Shown: positions 15,446 to 23,275, counted from the first letter of the stretch. The stretch is 64,000 nucleotides of DNA from Halorussus halobius (GCF_004765805.1 NZ_SBIU01000003.1:372001-436000); one strand, 5' to 3'. Program-made: numbers and translations. The notes: generated by a model not told the origin, from the letters alone.

Positions 15446-16173
15446 GCCTGACCGCCTCCCGGTTGCTCGATGTCCGTGCTGGACTGACCGCCATCCGTTG
15501 CTACCTCGGTCAGACCTATCTGCTGACTACTTGTCCCGTCCTCGCGGGCGGCCATCCAGTGGTAGAGTAGTCGCCGAAGGTACGGCGCGGGGACCGCGTG
15601 GCGCTTGAGGTCCCGAGCGGGCCAGTCGTGAGCGTATCCTTTCGCTAACCGCCAACCATCGTTTGTACCGACCCACGCTTGCCCTTCTTTGCCCTGTTCG
15701 GCGAGCGGTCCCGTTTCAGGGCTCCAACGAGGAGCCGTCTCGGGCCGTGAGGTCTGGAACGACGTTTCGAACGCTCGGGGGTAGTGAATCCCCATCCCGA
15801 ACATCCCTCCTGTGAGCTTCACGGGGTCACGGAGTGGAGCCTGCTCAACGTTCTCGATGACGTAGTGGTCGGCCAAGCGACGGCACACTTCGCGCGCCTC
15901 GTCGATGTAGTCCGGGTGGTCCTCTCTTGCTCCGGTTCCTGCTGTCGCTCTGGAAAACCTCTGACAAGGTGGGTGTGCGACCGCTAAGTCGAACTTCCGC
16001 GAGACGGGAGGGTTGCGTGCGTCGCCCTGAACGACCGTACTGAACGGGTTCGGTTCCGGTTCGATGCCGACGCGAGTCACCTCGCCGAACGTGGCGAGAA
16101 CTTCGTCCTCGATACCAACGTCGGCAAACAGATGGAGGATGGTCCGCTTAGCGTCCGTCGACTTCTCGATCAC
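15442..16173 (-). CDS. C5-cytosine DNA methyltransferase-like protein
   Basis: This 243-aa protein carries the two core signatures of C5 cytosine methyltransferases: the catalytic PPCQ loop (Cys70 in HPPCQRFSRATAG) and the ENV motif (Glu107 in YVIENVEQAP). The N-terminal LHLFADVGIED replaces the usual FxGxG of motif I, and the protein is shorter than restriction-system enzymes, with a reduced target-recognition region. It could protect provirus DNA from host restriction or mark its own genome. The start is the GTG at 16173, overlapping the previous stop. No restriction endonuclease gene lies beside it. Confidence 0.75.
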   Translation of the reverse strand: MIEKSTDAKRTILHLFADVGIEDEVLATFGEVTRVGIEPEPNPFSTVVQGDARNPPVSRKFDLAVAHPPCQRFSRATAGTGAREDHPDYIDEAREVCRRLADHYVIENVEQAPLRDPVKLTGGMFGMGIHYPRAFETSFQTSRPETAPRWSPETGPLAEQGKEGQAWVGTNDGWRLAKGYAHDWPARDLKRHAVPAPYLRRLLYHWMAAREDGTSSQQIGLTEVATDGGQSSTDIEQPGGGQA

Positions 16174-16406
16174 GCTGGCTCACCTCCGTGACGACCGGGC
16201 GAGGTCTCGGGGTCGGGTATCTCGACCTCGCACCCGGCGGCGCTCCCGCGAGAGAGACGCGCGTAGGTGTCGCACTCCGAGCAGCGGTGAGCGCGGTCGT
16301 GGTCGTCTCCGAAGACGCGCCGGAACTCGTCGGTGACGAACGCCCCGCAGTGGCGACACTCGCCCTGCTCGGCGGTGAACGCCAAAGCGGTCGTCACGCC
16401 GACCAC
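16170..16406 (-). CDS. Zinc-ribbon protein (DUF7563-like), element B copy
   Basis: The 78-aa protein has CRHCGAFV and CSECD spaced by about 20 residues, with the core FVTDEFRRVFGDDHDRAHRC, matching a small haloarchaeal zinc-ribbon family I know as DUF7563. It heads the leftward replication operon 16406-13516 in which all five genes overlap by 4 nt. GTG at 16406 or the internal GTG at 16397 could be the start. A damaged paralogue lies at 3752-3985. A regulatory role is likely but not shown. Confidence 0.7.
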   Translation of the reverse strand: MVGVTTALAFTAEQGECRHCGAFVTDEFRRVFGDDHDRAHRCSECDTYARLSRGSAAGCEVEIPDPETSPGRHGGEPA

Positions 16407-16584
16407 CTCGGCTCGGCTACGAGAATCGACGGACTGCGTAGGGGGCCGGTTGGAAACCTACCGAGATTATCTGAAAGCCGTCGCTTCCAGTTTCGTGAAA
16501 ACCCTGAAAACGAAACTCTGAGAAGTTGAAGCCCCGAAACTGCGTGGGCTGAAGAACGTCCGCAAAACCAGTGGGCCAACGCGG
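16177..16584. repeat. Duplicated element end module, copy B
   Basis: Homologous over about 405 bp to 3759-4163. It carries the intact zinc-ribbon gene, a stem-loop, GTGGGCTGAAGAACG and the tRNA-Ile 3' end. The two copies show that elements A and B share an end module and an attachment site. Confidence 0.8.
16489..16517. repeat. Stem-loop near the provirus right end
   Basis: AGTTTCGT and ACGAAACT pair around a 13-nt loop. It occupies the same place as the stem-loop at 4067-4091 in element A, with different bases but preserved pairing. Confidence 0.5.
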
Positions 16585-16645
16585 ATTTGAACCGCGAACC
16601 TCCCGGTTATCAGCCGAGCGCTCAACCTGATTGAGCTATTGGCCC
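16572..16645 (-). tRNA. tRNA-Ile (anticodon GAU)
   Basis: The minus strand folds as a 74-nt cloverleaf. The acceptor is GGGCCAA/TTGGCCC with discriminator A, the D stem is GCTC/GAGC, the anticodon loop is CTGATAA (anticodon GAT), and the T stem is CGCGG/CCGCG with loop TTCAAAT. CCA is not encoded. Its 3' end is the integration site: the last 13 bp recur at 4151-4163. Confidence 0.96.
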
Positions 16646-16745
16646 GCTCGGCGTACTCTGTGGTTGCCCCCTCGAACCTTTAAGCGTTTCCTTTCGGGAG
16701 GCGTTCGGAGCGCCCTCGCGTGGTTTCCGCCGGGGGAGCGCCCGA

Positions 16746-17327
16746 CTACCGCTTCTCGTCGCCGTCCTCGAACTCGATGTCGTAGGAGTCGTCGTCGACC
16801 CGGTACGTGTCCCCGGACGCGTCCGACGCGTCGGTCCCGGTCGTGTCGGCCCCGCCGGTACGCGGGCCTGCGCCACCACCGCTCGACCCCGCACCGACGT
16901 CCTCGGCGTTCGGGAACCCGAACGTATAGACGTTGCCGGTGGCGAACCCGCCGGTCTTCTTCTCGACGTAGGGTTCGACGACCCAGCGCTGGGCCGCCTC
17001 GCGGGCGACGATGCGCGTCGGCGGGAACGCCAGCAGGAAGCCCACCGCGTCGGTCACCAGCCCGGGCGTGAGCAGGAACGCGCCCGCCGCGATGAGGAGC
17101 GCGCCGTCGGTGAGCTCGTCGGTCGGAATCTCGCCCTCCGCCAGCGTCTTCTGGAGCTTCCGGATGGTGTGGCGGCCCTCGGCCCGGACGAACAGCGTGC
17201 CGACCAGCGCGGTCAGCACCACGAGCGCGACCGTCAGCACCGCGCCGAGCCGGGTCGCCACGAAGACGAGAAACAGCGCGTCTAGAAGGGGGATGAGCAA
17301 CAGTGCGAACAGGGCGCGTTTCAGCAT
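16746..17327 (-). CDS. fxsA: FxsA-family membrane protein
   Basis: This 193-aa protein has the FxsA layout: an N-terminal hydrophobic hairpin (ALFALLLIPLLDALFLVFVA, then a helix ending TALVGTLFVRAEG), the segment DGALLIAAGAFLLTPGLVTD with FxsA-type Pro and Gly, and a disordered acidic tail rich in Gly, Thr and Asp from about residue 140. FxsA proteins sit in the cytoplasmic membrane; in E. coli one suppresses F exclusion of phage T7. Its role in archaea is unknown. It starts the chromosomal part right of the tRNA. A TATA-like GGTTTTACC lies upstream of its ATG. Confidence 0.85.
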   Translation of the reverse strand: MLKRALFALLLIPLLDALFLVFVATRLGAVLTVALVVLTALVGTLFVRAEGRHTIRKLQKTLAEGEIPTDELTDGALLIAAGAFLLTPGLVTDAVGFLLAFPPTRIVAREAAQRWVVEPYVEKKTGGFATGNVYTFGFPNAEDVGAGSSGGGAGPRTGGADTTGTDASDASGDTYRVDDDSYDIEFEDGDEKR

Positions 17328-17364
17328 TTTCCTGTGTCTGGGTAGTCGTTCGCACGGTAAAACC

Positions 17365-17412
17365 CTTTAGGTACGGGGAGTCGGCTCGCTTTAGGTACGG
17401 AGAGTCGGCTCG
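17365..17412. repeat. 24-bp tandem duplication with promoter-like words
   Basis: Two adjacent copies of a 24-bp unit start CTTTAGGTACGG and differ at one base; part of the unit (GGAGAGTCG) recurs just after. Each begins with a TATA-like CTTTAGG. It lies upstream of fxsA and before a dispersed repeat. The gene-free stretch 17328-17936 otherwise holds only that repeat. Confidence 0.5.
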
Positions 17413-17517
17413 GGTCGCGGAGAGTCGACTGTCTGCGTTGGCGTGTCGAACGCGAACGAGGGCGTGACGTTGTCGAGTAGACGACGATTCGGGGTTGTCG
17501 AGTGAACGACAGCGTGA

Positions 17518-17710
17518 AGCTAGCTACTGCCTCGACCTATGAGAACCGCACCGCCACCGCCCAGCACCGCATCGCGACGGCGAGCCTCACGCCTCCCCAG
17601 CCTCGGCGGCCGCATAAAAGCGGCCGCCTCCCTCGCACGAGTTGGCGCGACCACTGACGGGTCGCGCCAGCGCGCGCCGACATGGAAGGAGTCTGCCAAC
17701 GCGCACCGAG
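17518..17710 (+). repeat. Dispersed intergenic repeat, copy 1
   Basis: The copy starts AGCTAGCTACTGCCTCGACC and ends with two spaced variants of AGCGCGCGCCGAC. Inside are the stem GGCGGCCGC/GCGGCCGCC (17605-17628) and the family stem GGCGCGACC/GGTCGCGCC (17644-17668). It encodes no convincing protein. Confidence 0.75.
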
Positions 17711-17936
17711 GTCGACGTGTAGTAGCACGCCGTTCCTCGGTTGCTGTCAGTCGTCGACTGTGGCGGGAAACCGAAACCCGCTACTCCGAGCGTTTCGCGG
17801 GGCTTGGACTTGGAGCGACTCTCGGCGACCGCGAAGTCGCCGAAGGGGGAAACGGTTGCCGATTCGGGGACGCACATCGACCCGAGGGTCGCGAAGAGTA
17901 ACAAGGCATTTGCCGATTCCCGGCGAACCGCGAGGC

Positions 17937-19355
17937 ATGATAGGCATCGTCGGCGGGGGAATCGCGGGGCTCGCGACCGCCTACCGGCTCCAGCAGCACG
18001 ACCACGACGTGCAGGTGTTCGAGGCCAGCGACCAGGTCGGCGGGCTGGCGGCCGTCTACGAGACGGCGGGCGACCCGATCGAGAAGTTCTACCACCATCT
18101 CTCGGCCTCCGAGGAGACCATCGTGGAACTGATCGAGCAACTGGGCCTGGGCGAGCGCCTGACCTGGCCCATCGGGAAGAACGCCTACTACTGGGACGGG
18201 ACGGTCCACCCGATGGACAAGCCGTGGGAGATTCTGGCCTACCCCCACATGAGCGTCTACGACAAGTTCCGGCTCGCGATGCTCACCCAGGAAATCGACG
18301 TGCGCGGCGGGATTCCGACGTTCGACACCTACGAGAACCTGGAGGACTTCGAGGACGTGCCCATCGAGGAGTTCCTGCTCGACCACACGTCGCGGGGCGT
18401 CTACGAGGGCTTTTTCGAGCCGCTGCTCGACGCGAAGTTCGGCGACCGCAAGGGCGACGTGAGCGCGGCCTGGCTGCTGGGCCGCATCAAGTTCCGGGGC
18501 GAGCGCGACCTGCTCCGGGGCGAACCGCTGGGCTACCTCGAAGGCGGGTTCGGCCAGTTGCTCGACGCCCTCGTGGCCGAGGTGGGCGAGGAGAACATCA
18601 CGACCGGCGCGCGCGTGACCGACCTCGACCTCGCGGACGGCGCGGTGAACGGGATGACGGTCGCGGTCGACGACGACGCGGCTCCGGACTCGACGCAGGC
18701 AGCGGCCGAGGCCGACGGCGGCGTCGAGAGCCCCGACCCCGGCGTCACCACCGAGACCCACGACGTCGACGCCGCCGTCGTCGCGGCGATGCCCAACGTC
18801 CTCGAAGCGCTCTGTGGCTACGAGTGCGAGATAGATTTCCAGGGGGCGGTCTGCGCACTGGTGACGATGGACGAACCGCTGACCGACACCTACTGGCTCA
18901 ACGTCGGCCACGACGCGCCGTTCGGCGCACTGATCGAGCACACCAACTACATGCCCCCGGAGAACTACGGCGGCGACCACCTGCTGTACGTCGCCAGTTA
19001 CGTTCAGGACTACGAGGAGGACCTCTGGGGGATGGACGACGACGACATCGAGGAGCTGTGGCTCGACCACGTCGCGGAGATGTTCCCCGACTGGGACCGC
19101 TCGCACGTCGAGGAGTTCCGACTCGCGCGCAACCCCCGCGCCGCGCCCATCTACGAGCGGGGCTACCTCGACACGGTCATCCCGTACGACCTCTCGGAGG
19201 CGGTCGCCGACGGGCTCTACTACGCCGGGATGGCGAGTCGGGCCCAGTACCCCGAGCGCAGTCTGAACGGCGGCATCGTCGCGGGCTACGAGTGCGCCGA
19301 CCGGATCGCCGGGCGCAAGCAGGTCGTTCGACCGGACGCCGCCCGGTCGGAGTGA
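17937..19355 (+). CDS. FAD-dependent amine-oxidase/protoporphyrinogen-oxidase-like protein
   Basis: This 472-aa protein begins with a Rossmann dinucleotide motif (MIGIVGGGIAGLATAYRL), then VFEASDQVGGLAA and the FYHHLSASEE segment seen in haloarchaeal NAD(P)/FAD oxidoreductases of the amine-oxidase clan. A C-terminal FAD-binding part is near GLYYAGMASRAQYPERSLNG. An acidic low-complexity insert occupies about 245-275. The ATG at 17937 puts the GxGxxG at the N-terminus; the frame runs further upstream only through repeat DNA. The substrate is not clear; lipid or polyprenyl desaturation or sugar mutase chemistry are possible. Confidence 0.8.
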   Translation: MIGIVGGGIAGLATAYRLQQHDHDVQVFEASDQVGGLAAVYETAGDPIEKFYHHLSASEETIVELIEQLGLGERLTWPIGKNAYYWDGTVHPMDKPWEILAYPHMSVYDKFRLAMLTQEIDVRGGIPTFDTYENLEDFEDVPIEEFLLDHTSRGVYEGFFEPLLDAKFGDRKGDVSAAWLLGRIKFRGERDLLRGEPLGYLEGGFGQLLDALVAEVGEENITTGARVTDLDLADGAVNGMTVAVDDDAAPDSTQAAAEADGGVESPDPGVTTETHDVDAAVVAAMPNVLEALCGYECEIDFQGAVCALVTMDEPLTDTYWLNVGHDAPFGALIEHTNYMPPENYGGDHLLYVASYVQDYEEDLWGMDDDDIEELWLDHVAEMFPDWDRSHVEEFRLARNPRAAPIYERGYLDTVIPYDLSEAVADGLYYAGMASRAQYPERSLNGGIVAGYECADRIAGRKQVVRPDAARSE

Positions 19356-19484
19356 GTCCGAGCGTCGGCGACCGACGCCGAGCGCGCCCGTCGTCACGCG
19401 ACCCGACTACTCGGACCCCGCCAGCTCTCGCCGCCCGAACACTTTTCCGCGATTTCGATGTATCGCCCGGCGTGGGGAAACACA

Positions 19485-20171
19485 ATGAGTAGCGTTCTGA
19501 GTTCGGAAGGGGGAGAGCAGGGACGGTCGACCGACGCCCGCGAGCGGGCGGCGACGGCGGTGACGACCGCGATGGAGCGGGCCGGGTCGGACGGCGAGCG
19601 CAGTCGCGCGTTCCTCGTGATCGACCTCGGCTCGGCGGTCGGCTCGCTGTTCGGGCGCGGGGACGGGTCGTCGGCGGTCGTCGAGGCGGCCGCCGAGCGC
19701 GGCCGCCGAGCGGCGACCGACGACCGCGAGCGGACGAGCCAGCGGGGCGGCCGCGGAACGCTCGCGACGCTGTTCGTCCTCGGGGCGGTCGCCGGACTGG
19801 GGTACGTGTTGCAGCGTCGGATGGGGTCGGTCGACGAGGTGGTCGACCAGGCGACCGAGCAAGTTCAGACGGTCGCCGACCGGACGGAGATGCGCTCGGG
19901 GGAGGCGGCCGAGCAGACCGAGGAGGTCGCCGGAGCGGCCGCCGACCGCATCGAGGAGACCGGGGGAACGGTCGCCGAGCAGGTCGAAAGCGGGAGCGAG
20001 GAGGTCGCCGAGCGCGTCCGTGAAGGCGGCGAGGAGGCCGCCGACACCGTCCAGGAGGGCGGCGAACGAGCCGCCGAGCAGATGGAGGAGGCCGGCGAGC
20101 GCGCCGAGGAGACGGCCGACGAAAGCGAAGTGACGGCCGACGAGGACGAAGCCGAAGAGAGCGAGGAGTAG
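19485..20171 (+). CDS. Single-helix membrane protein with Ala/Glu-rich coiled-coil tail
   Basis: A 228-aa protein with a polar N-terminal region, one membrane helix near 85-105 (LATLFVLGAVAGLGYVL), then about 115 residues of repeats such as EEVAERVREGGEEAADTVQE that should form a long charged helix. Such repeats resemble LEA-like or apolipoprotein-like amphipathic segments. No family was recognised. Start is the ATG at 19485. It converges on the next gene with 6 nt between stop codons. Confidence 0.65.
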   Translation: MSSVLSSEGGEQGRSTDARERAATAVTTAMERAGSDGERSRAFLVIDLGSAVGSLFGRGDGSSAVVEAAAERGRRAATDDRERTSQRGGRGTLATLFVLGAVAGLGYVLQRRMGSVDEVVDQATEQVQTVADRTEMRSGEAAEQTEEVAGAAADRIEETGGTVAEQVESGSEEVAERVREGGEEAADTVQEGGERAAEQMEEAGERAEETADESEVTADEDEAEESEE

Positions 20172-20177
20172 CGTCGG

Positions 20178-20771
20178 TCAGGCCTCGGCGTCCTCGTCGC
20201 TCACGCCGGGGGCGCGCGAGACGTCCACGTCGCTGGGTTCGTCCCGTCCGCCGACGTGAACCTCGCCGTCCGGCCCTTCGACGTACACGTCGTCGGCGAA
20301 GCCGCCCTCGGCGTAGGGATGGACGGGCTCGTCGAGCTTCTCGGGGGTCGAGGGCGCGTCGGGGAGTCCACCAGAGGGCGCAAACTCCCCGAGCGGGTCG
20401 TCGATGCTGATGCCGTGTCGCCGGAAGAACGTCTCGTAGCGGTCGTAGTGGTCGCCCAGTTCCTCGACCGGGAACTCCATCATCTCGGTCCAGCCGTGGT
20501 TGTAGAACTCGAAGTTGGCCTGGACGTGGGTTATCTCGCGGGCCTCGGCCTCGGGCGCGCCCTGCTGGAGGGCCGCGAGGTACGTGTCCATCGTGGCGTC
20601 GAAGAAGGCGTCGAGTCGGTCGCGACGGGCTTCGCGGTGGTCGGCGTCGGCTCGTTCGAGGAAGACGTCGGTGTGGAGGTCCACCAGCTTCTCGGAGACG
20701 AGGTCCGAGACCACCGGAAGCTCCAGCGCTTTCCGGGACGCGAAGTGACGGACGTTCTGGCGTATCTTCAT
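20178..20771 (-). CDS. Conserved haloarchaeal protein (DUF6149)
   Basis: This 197-aa protein begins MKIRQNVRHFASRKALELP and contains HTDVFLERADADHREARRDR and THVQANFEFYNHGWTEMMEF, which I recognise as the DUF6149 family of haloarchaea. It is acidic, apparently cytoplasmic and of unknown function. The ATG at 20771 is the family start; a longer frame upstream is not conserved. Its end converges on the coiled-coil gene. Confidence 0.8.
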   Translation of the reverse strand: MKIRQNVRHFASRKALELPVVSDLVSEKLVDLHTDVFLERADADHREARRDRLDAFFDATMDTYLAALQQGAPEAEAREITHVQANFEFYNHGWTEMMEFPVEELGDHYDRYETFFRRHGISIDDPLGEFAPSGGLPDAPSTPEKLDEPVHPYAEGGFADDVYVEGPDGEVHVGGRDEPSDVDVSRAPGVSDEDAEA

Positions 20772-20925
20772 GGACGGTGGTTGGGGCCCGACCCCCAAAA
20801 GCGCGTCCGTTCGCCACCCGTCGTCCGACGGTCGGTCGCGAGCGCGTCCGCTCCAGTCGTTCGTGAATCCCTGTCACGATACGCAGATAGCAATCCACTT
20901 TAACCCCGAAGATGAACCGTCTCGT

Positions 20926-22176
20926 ATGAGCGATTCGTTCGTGATAATCGGTGACGGTATCGCGGGGAGTTCCGCCGCGGAGACCATCCGCGAGGAGGCT
21001 CCGGACGCCGACGTGACCGTCATCACCGACGAGGGCGAAGCCCTCTACAATCGCATCCTCATCAAGGAGTTCGCCAAAGGAAAGCTACCGGAAGCGCCGA
21101 TCTCCATCCACGAGCCCGAGTGGTACGCCGAGCGCGACATCGACCTCGAACTCGATACGTTCGTGACCGAAGTCGACGTCGACGCCCACGAGGTCCGCAC
21201 CCACGACAGCGGCACCTTCGGATACGACAAGCTGCTGGTCGCCACGGGCGGGACGCCGGCCAACCTGTCGAGTTTCGGCATCGAGAACGCCGACGCCGAG
21301 GGCATCCACCACTTCTGGACGTTTCAGGACGCCCGCAAGATTCAGGAACACGCCAGCGAGGCCGACACCGGCGTCGTGGTCGGCGCGGGCCTGCTCGGCA
21401 TCGACCTCGCGGCGGTCTGTGCCGCACAGGGCGTCGACGCCAAGTACATCATGCGGGGCAACCGCTGGTGGCGCTACGGCCTGAGCCTCGACGGCGCGGA
21501 GATAATCCACGACGCGCTCGAAGAGAAGGGCGTCGAGCCCGTGCTCGAAAGCGGCGTCGAGCGGTTCGAGACCGACGACGACGGCCACGTCGTCTCGACG
21601 GTCGACGCCAACGGCGAGGAGTACGACAGCGAGTTCGTCGGCGTCGCCATCGGGCTGGACTTCAACACCGAGTACCTCCAGGGGACCGGCATCGAGGAGG
21701 ACGACGGCGTCGTCGTCGACCAGTACATGCAGACCAGCGTCGAGGACGTGTACGCCGCCGGCGACATCACCCGCTACTACGACGTCATCCTCGACGAGCA
21801 CGCTCAGAACGGCTCGTGGGGCTCGGCCAAAGAGCAGGGCCAGATCGCCGCGAAGAACATGGTGACCGACGACGAGACCGAGTCGTTCCGCTGGGTCTCC
21901 TCGTACTCCATCACCCACTTCGACTTCCCGTTCCTCTCGTTTGGCTTCCCGACGCTGGGCGACGACGAGTGCGAGCGCAAGTACAGCGACACCGAGTGGC
22001 GGCGGCTCGCGTTCAAGGACGGCAAGCTGGTCGGGGGCGTCCTCATCGGCGACATCGCGCCGCAGGGCAAGTACAAGGACCTCATCCGCCGGGAGGTCGA
22101 GGTCGCCGACCAGAAGGAGGTCCTGCTGGAGAAGGACTTCGACCCCGAGAAGCTGGCGATTCCCCAGGAGCAGTAG
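20926..22176 (+). CDS. NAD(P)/FAD-dependent pyridine nucleotide-disulfide-type oxidoreductase
   Basis: This 416-aa protein has the two-dinucleotide-domain layout of NADH:rubredoxin or nitrite-reductase-type reductases. It has an N-terminal FAD motif (FVIIGDGIAGSSAAETI), the NRILIKEFAKGK segment, LLVATGGTP, an NAD motif (GVVVGAGLLGIDLAAVC) and the C-terminal FAD contact DVYAAGDITR. I see no redox-active Cys pair, so it is not a disulfide reductase proper. ACTTTAAC lies 22-29 nt before the ATG, fitting a leaderless transcript. Electron acceptor unknown. Confidence 0.85.
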   Translation: MSDSFVIIGDGIAGSSAAETIREEAPDADVTVITDEGEALYNRILIKEFAKGKLPEAPISIHEPEWYAERDIDLELDTFVTEVDVDAHEVRTHDSGTFGYDKLLVATGGTPANLSSFGIENADAEGIHHFWTFQDARKIQEHASEADTGVVVGAGLLGIDLAAVCAAQGVDAKYIMRGNRWWRYGLSLDGAEIIHDALEEKGVEPVLESGVERFETDDDGHVVSTVDANGEEYDSEFVGVAIGLDFNTEYLQGTGIEEDDGVVVDQYMQTSVEDVYAAGDITRYYDVILDEHAQNGSWGSAKEQGQIAAKNMVTDDETESFRWVSSYSITHFDFPFLSFGFPTLGDDECERKYSDTEWRRLAFKDGKLVGGVLIGDIAPQGKYKDLIRREVEVADQKEVLLEKDFDPEKLAIPQEQ

Positions 22177-22221
22177 CGCGGAAGCACACTCCTTTTCCCG
22201 GCTCCGGCCGAACGAGTCGCC

Positions 22222-22650
22222 ATGAGCGCGCGAAACGACGTCGCCCCGGACACCATCGGCGTCGAACTCACCGCGGACGGCATCGTCGTGGAGTACACCG
22301 ACGGCCGGGAGGTCTTCTACCACGGCGCGCCCGAGAAGGTCGCGGGCACGCTTCGGGCCCAACCGGGCAAACTGGTCCAGATTCTGGTGACCGACCCGAC
22401 CGAGACCGAGGGCGTGCTGACCTACGTCAACGACCGCGACACCCACGACGACATCCTCGAAACCTCGGGCGTCGGCCGGGTGATGCTCGACCCCGGCGAG
22501 GAAGAAGAGCTGTTCCCCGGCGTCACGGTGCGGCTCGACGGCTACGCCACCGAAATCGAGGCCGACCCCGAGGTGGCTCGCGGCCGCGTGTTCGTCTTCG
22601 AGGAGGACGAACTCGGCGAGGCGTCCTACGAACTGGTCAACGAGGAGTGA
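22222..22650 (+). CDS. Conserved haloarchaeal protein (DUF5796)
   Basis: A 142-aa acidic protein with IGVELTADGIVVEYTDGREV, LVTDPTETEGVLTYVNDRDT and LDPGEEEELFPGVTVRLDGY, recognised as the DUF5796 family. It is predicted beta-rich and soluble, with unknown function. It lies 45 nt after the oxidoreductase gene and 16 nt before the next small gene, and the latter has a Shine-Dalgarno sequence, so the two probably form an operon. Confidence 0.8.
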   Translation: MSARNDVAPDTIGVELTADGIVVEYTDGREVFYHGAPEKVAGTLRAQPGKLVQILVTDPTETEGVLTYVNDRDTHDDILETSGVGRVMLDPGEEEELFPGVTVRLDGYATEIEADPEVARGRVFVFEEDELGEASYELVNEE

Positions 22651-22666
22651 CCCGGAGGAATCGAGC

Positions 22667-22915
22667 GTGCCACTGCCAAAACGCTGGCGGGACCTGACTC
22701 GCGGGGCGGTCGGCTCGGCCCCCGAACGCTACGGCGTCTACGAACTCGGCGACGGGAACGGCGCGGTCGTCGCGGTCGACTGGGGCGTCCTGCGCGACGA
22801 ACTCAAGGACGCGCTGGCGTACGGGTCGGGCGAGCAGGTGCGGTGGGAGGCGTGTGCGACGAAAGCCGAGGCCGAGGAACTGGCGGCCGAACATCGTGAG
22901 CGCACGGGGCTGTGA
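22667..22915 (+). CDS. Conserved small haloarchaeal protein (DUF7508-like)
   Basis: An 82-aa protein starting with GTG. A GGAGG Shine-Dalgarno sequence sits about 8 nt upstream, unlike the leaderless genes around it, supporting translation from a polycistronic mRNA with the DUF5796 gene. It contains APERYGVYELGDGNGAVVAV and WEACATKAEAEELAAEH. I associate this with DUF7508, function unknown. Confidence 0.7.
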   Translation: MPLPKRWRDLTRGAVGSAPERYGVYELGDGNGAVVAVDWGVLRDELKDALAYGSGEQVRWEACATKAEAEELAAEHRERTGL

Positions 22916-22937
22916 CTTCGATTTCGTTCCTTTTGGC

Positions 22938-23139
22938 GTCGGCGCGCGCTGGCTTCTATTTTCCACGTCGGCGCGCGCTGGCGCGACCTTCGTGTCGCGC
23001 CAACTCGTGCGAGGGCTGAGTAGCGCAGCACCGCGAGCAACGCAAGCGGCTGGGGAGGACGAGGCTCTTGCGGCCGCGGTGCTGTGCGGGTGCGGTGCGG
23101 GGCGGGTGCGGTCACTCATTTGTCGAGGCAGAAGCTAGC
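22938..23139 (-). repeat. Dispersed intergenic repeat, copy 2 (inverted)
   Basis: On the minus strand it reads GCTAGCTTCTGCCTCGACAA at one end and has two spaced AGCGCGCGCCGAC words at the other. The family stem is GGCGCGAC/GTCGCGCC. It faces copy 3 head to head, with the small gene at 23276 and two minisatellites between them. Confidence 0.75.
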
Positions 23140-23175
23140 ACCATTCCCGTCCACTCCGAATCCAAGGCTACGCTC

Positions 23176-23254
23176 GACGGTCAGGGACACACGACAGTCA
23201 GGGACACACGACAGTCAGGAACACACGACGGTCAGGGATACACGACGGTCAGGA
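23176..23254. repeat. 17-bp minisatellite, about 4.6 units
   Basis: Units of GACGGTCAGGGACACAC follow one another without spacers, with single-base variants. The stretch just precedes the stop of the small zinc-finger gene on the other strand. Confidence 0.8.
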
Positions 23255-23275
23255 CGCTGCGAACGGAACGACGAC

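Larger units (their letters stand above)
4151..16584. mobile_element. Pleolipovirus-like provirus integrated in tRNA-Ile
   Basis: The element is bounded by the 13-bp direct repeat at 4151-4163 and 16572-16584. It carries an integrase next to attL and a morphogenesis block in the order four-helix membrane protein, small protein, signal-peptide spike with C-terminal anchor, two further membrane proteins and a P-loop ATPase. That order matches the VP3-VP4-ORF6-ORF7-VP8 core of haloarchaeal pleolipoviruses. A leftward block encodes a replication-initiator candidate and a DNA methyltransferase. All main genes are uninterrupted, so the provirus may still be able to excise. Assignment to a genus such as the integrating betapleolipoviruses is an inference. 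Confidence 0.75.

Noticed and set aside
17518-17710. Protein-coding frames across the dispersed repeats
   Set aside because: The same Ala/Arg-rich peptides appear in all copies in several frames; conservation is at the DNA stem level, not in a reading frame.
17781-19397. 538-aa antisense frame opposite the FAD oxidoreductase
   Set aside because: The Rossmann motif and FAD contacts are on the plus strand; the antisense product is Val/Arg-rich low complexity.
23176-23254. CRISPR array
   Set aside because: Units are 17 bp and directly adjacent with no unique spacers, and no cas genes are present.
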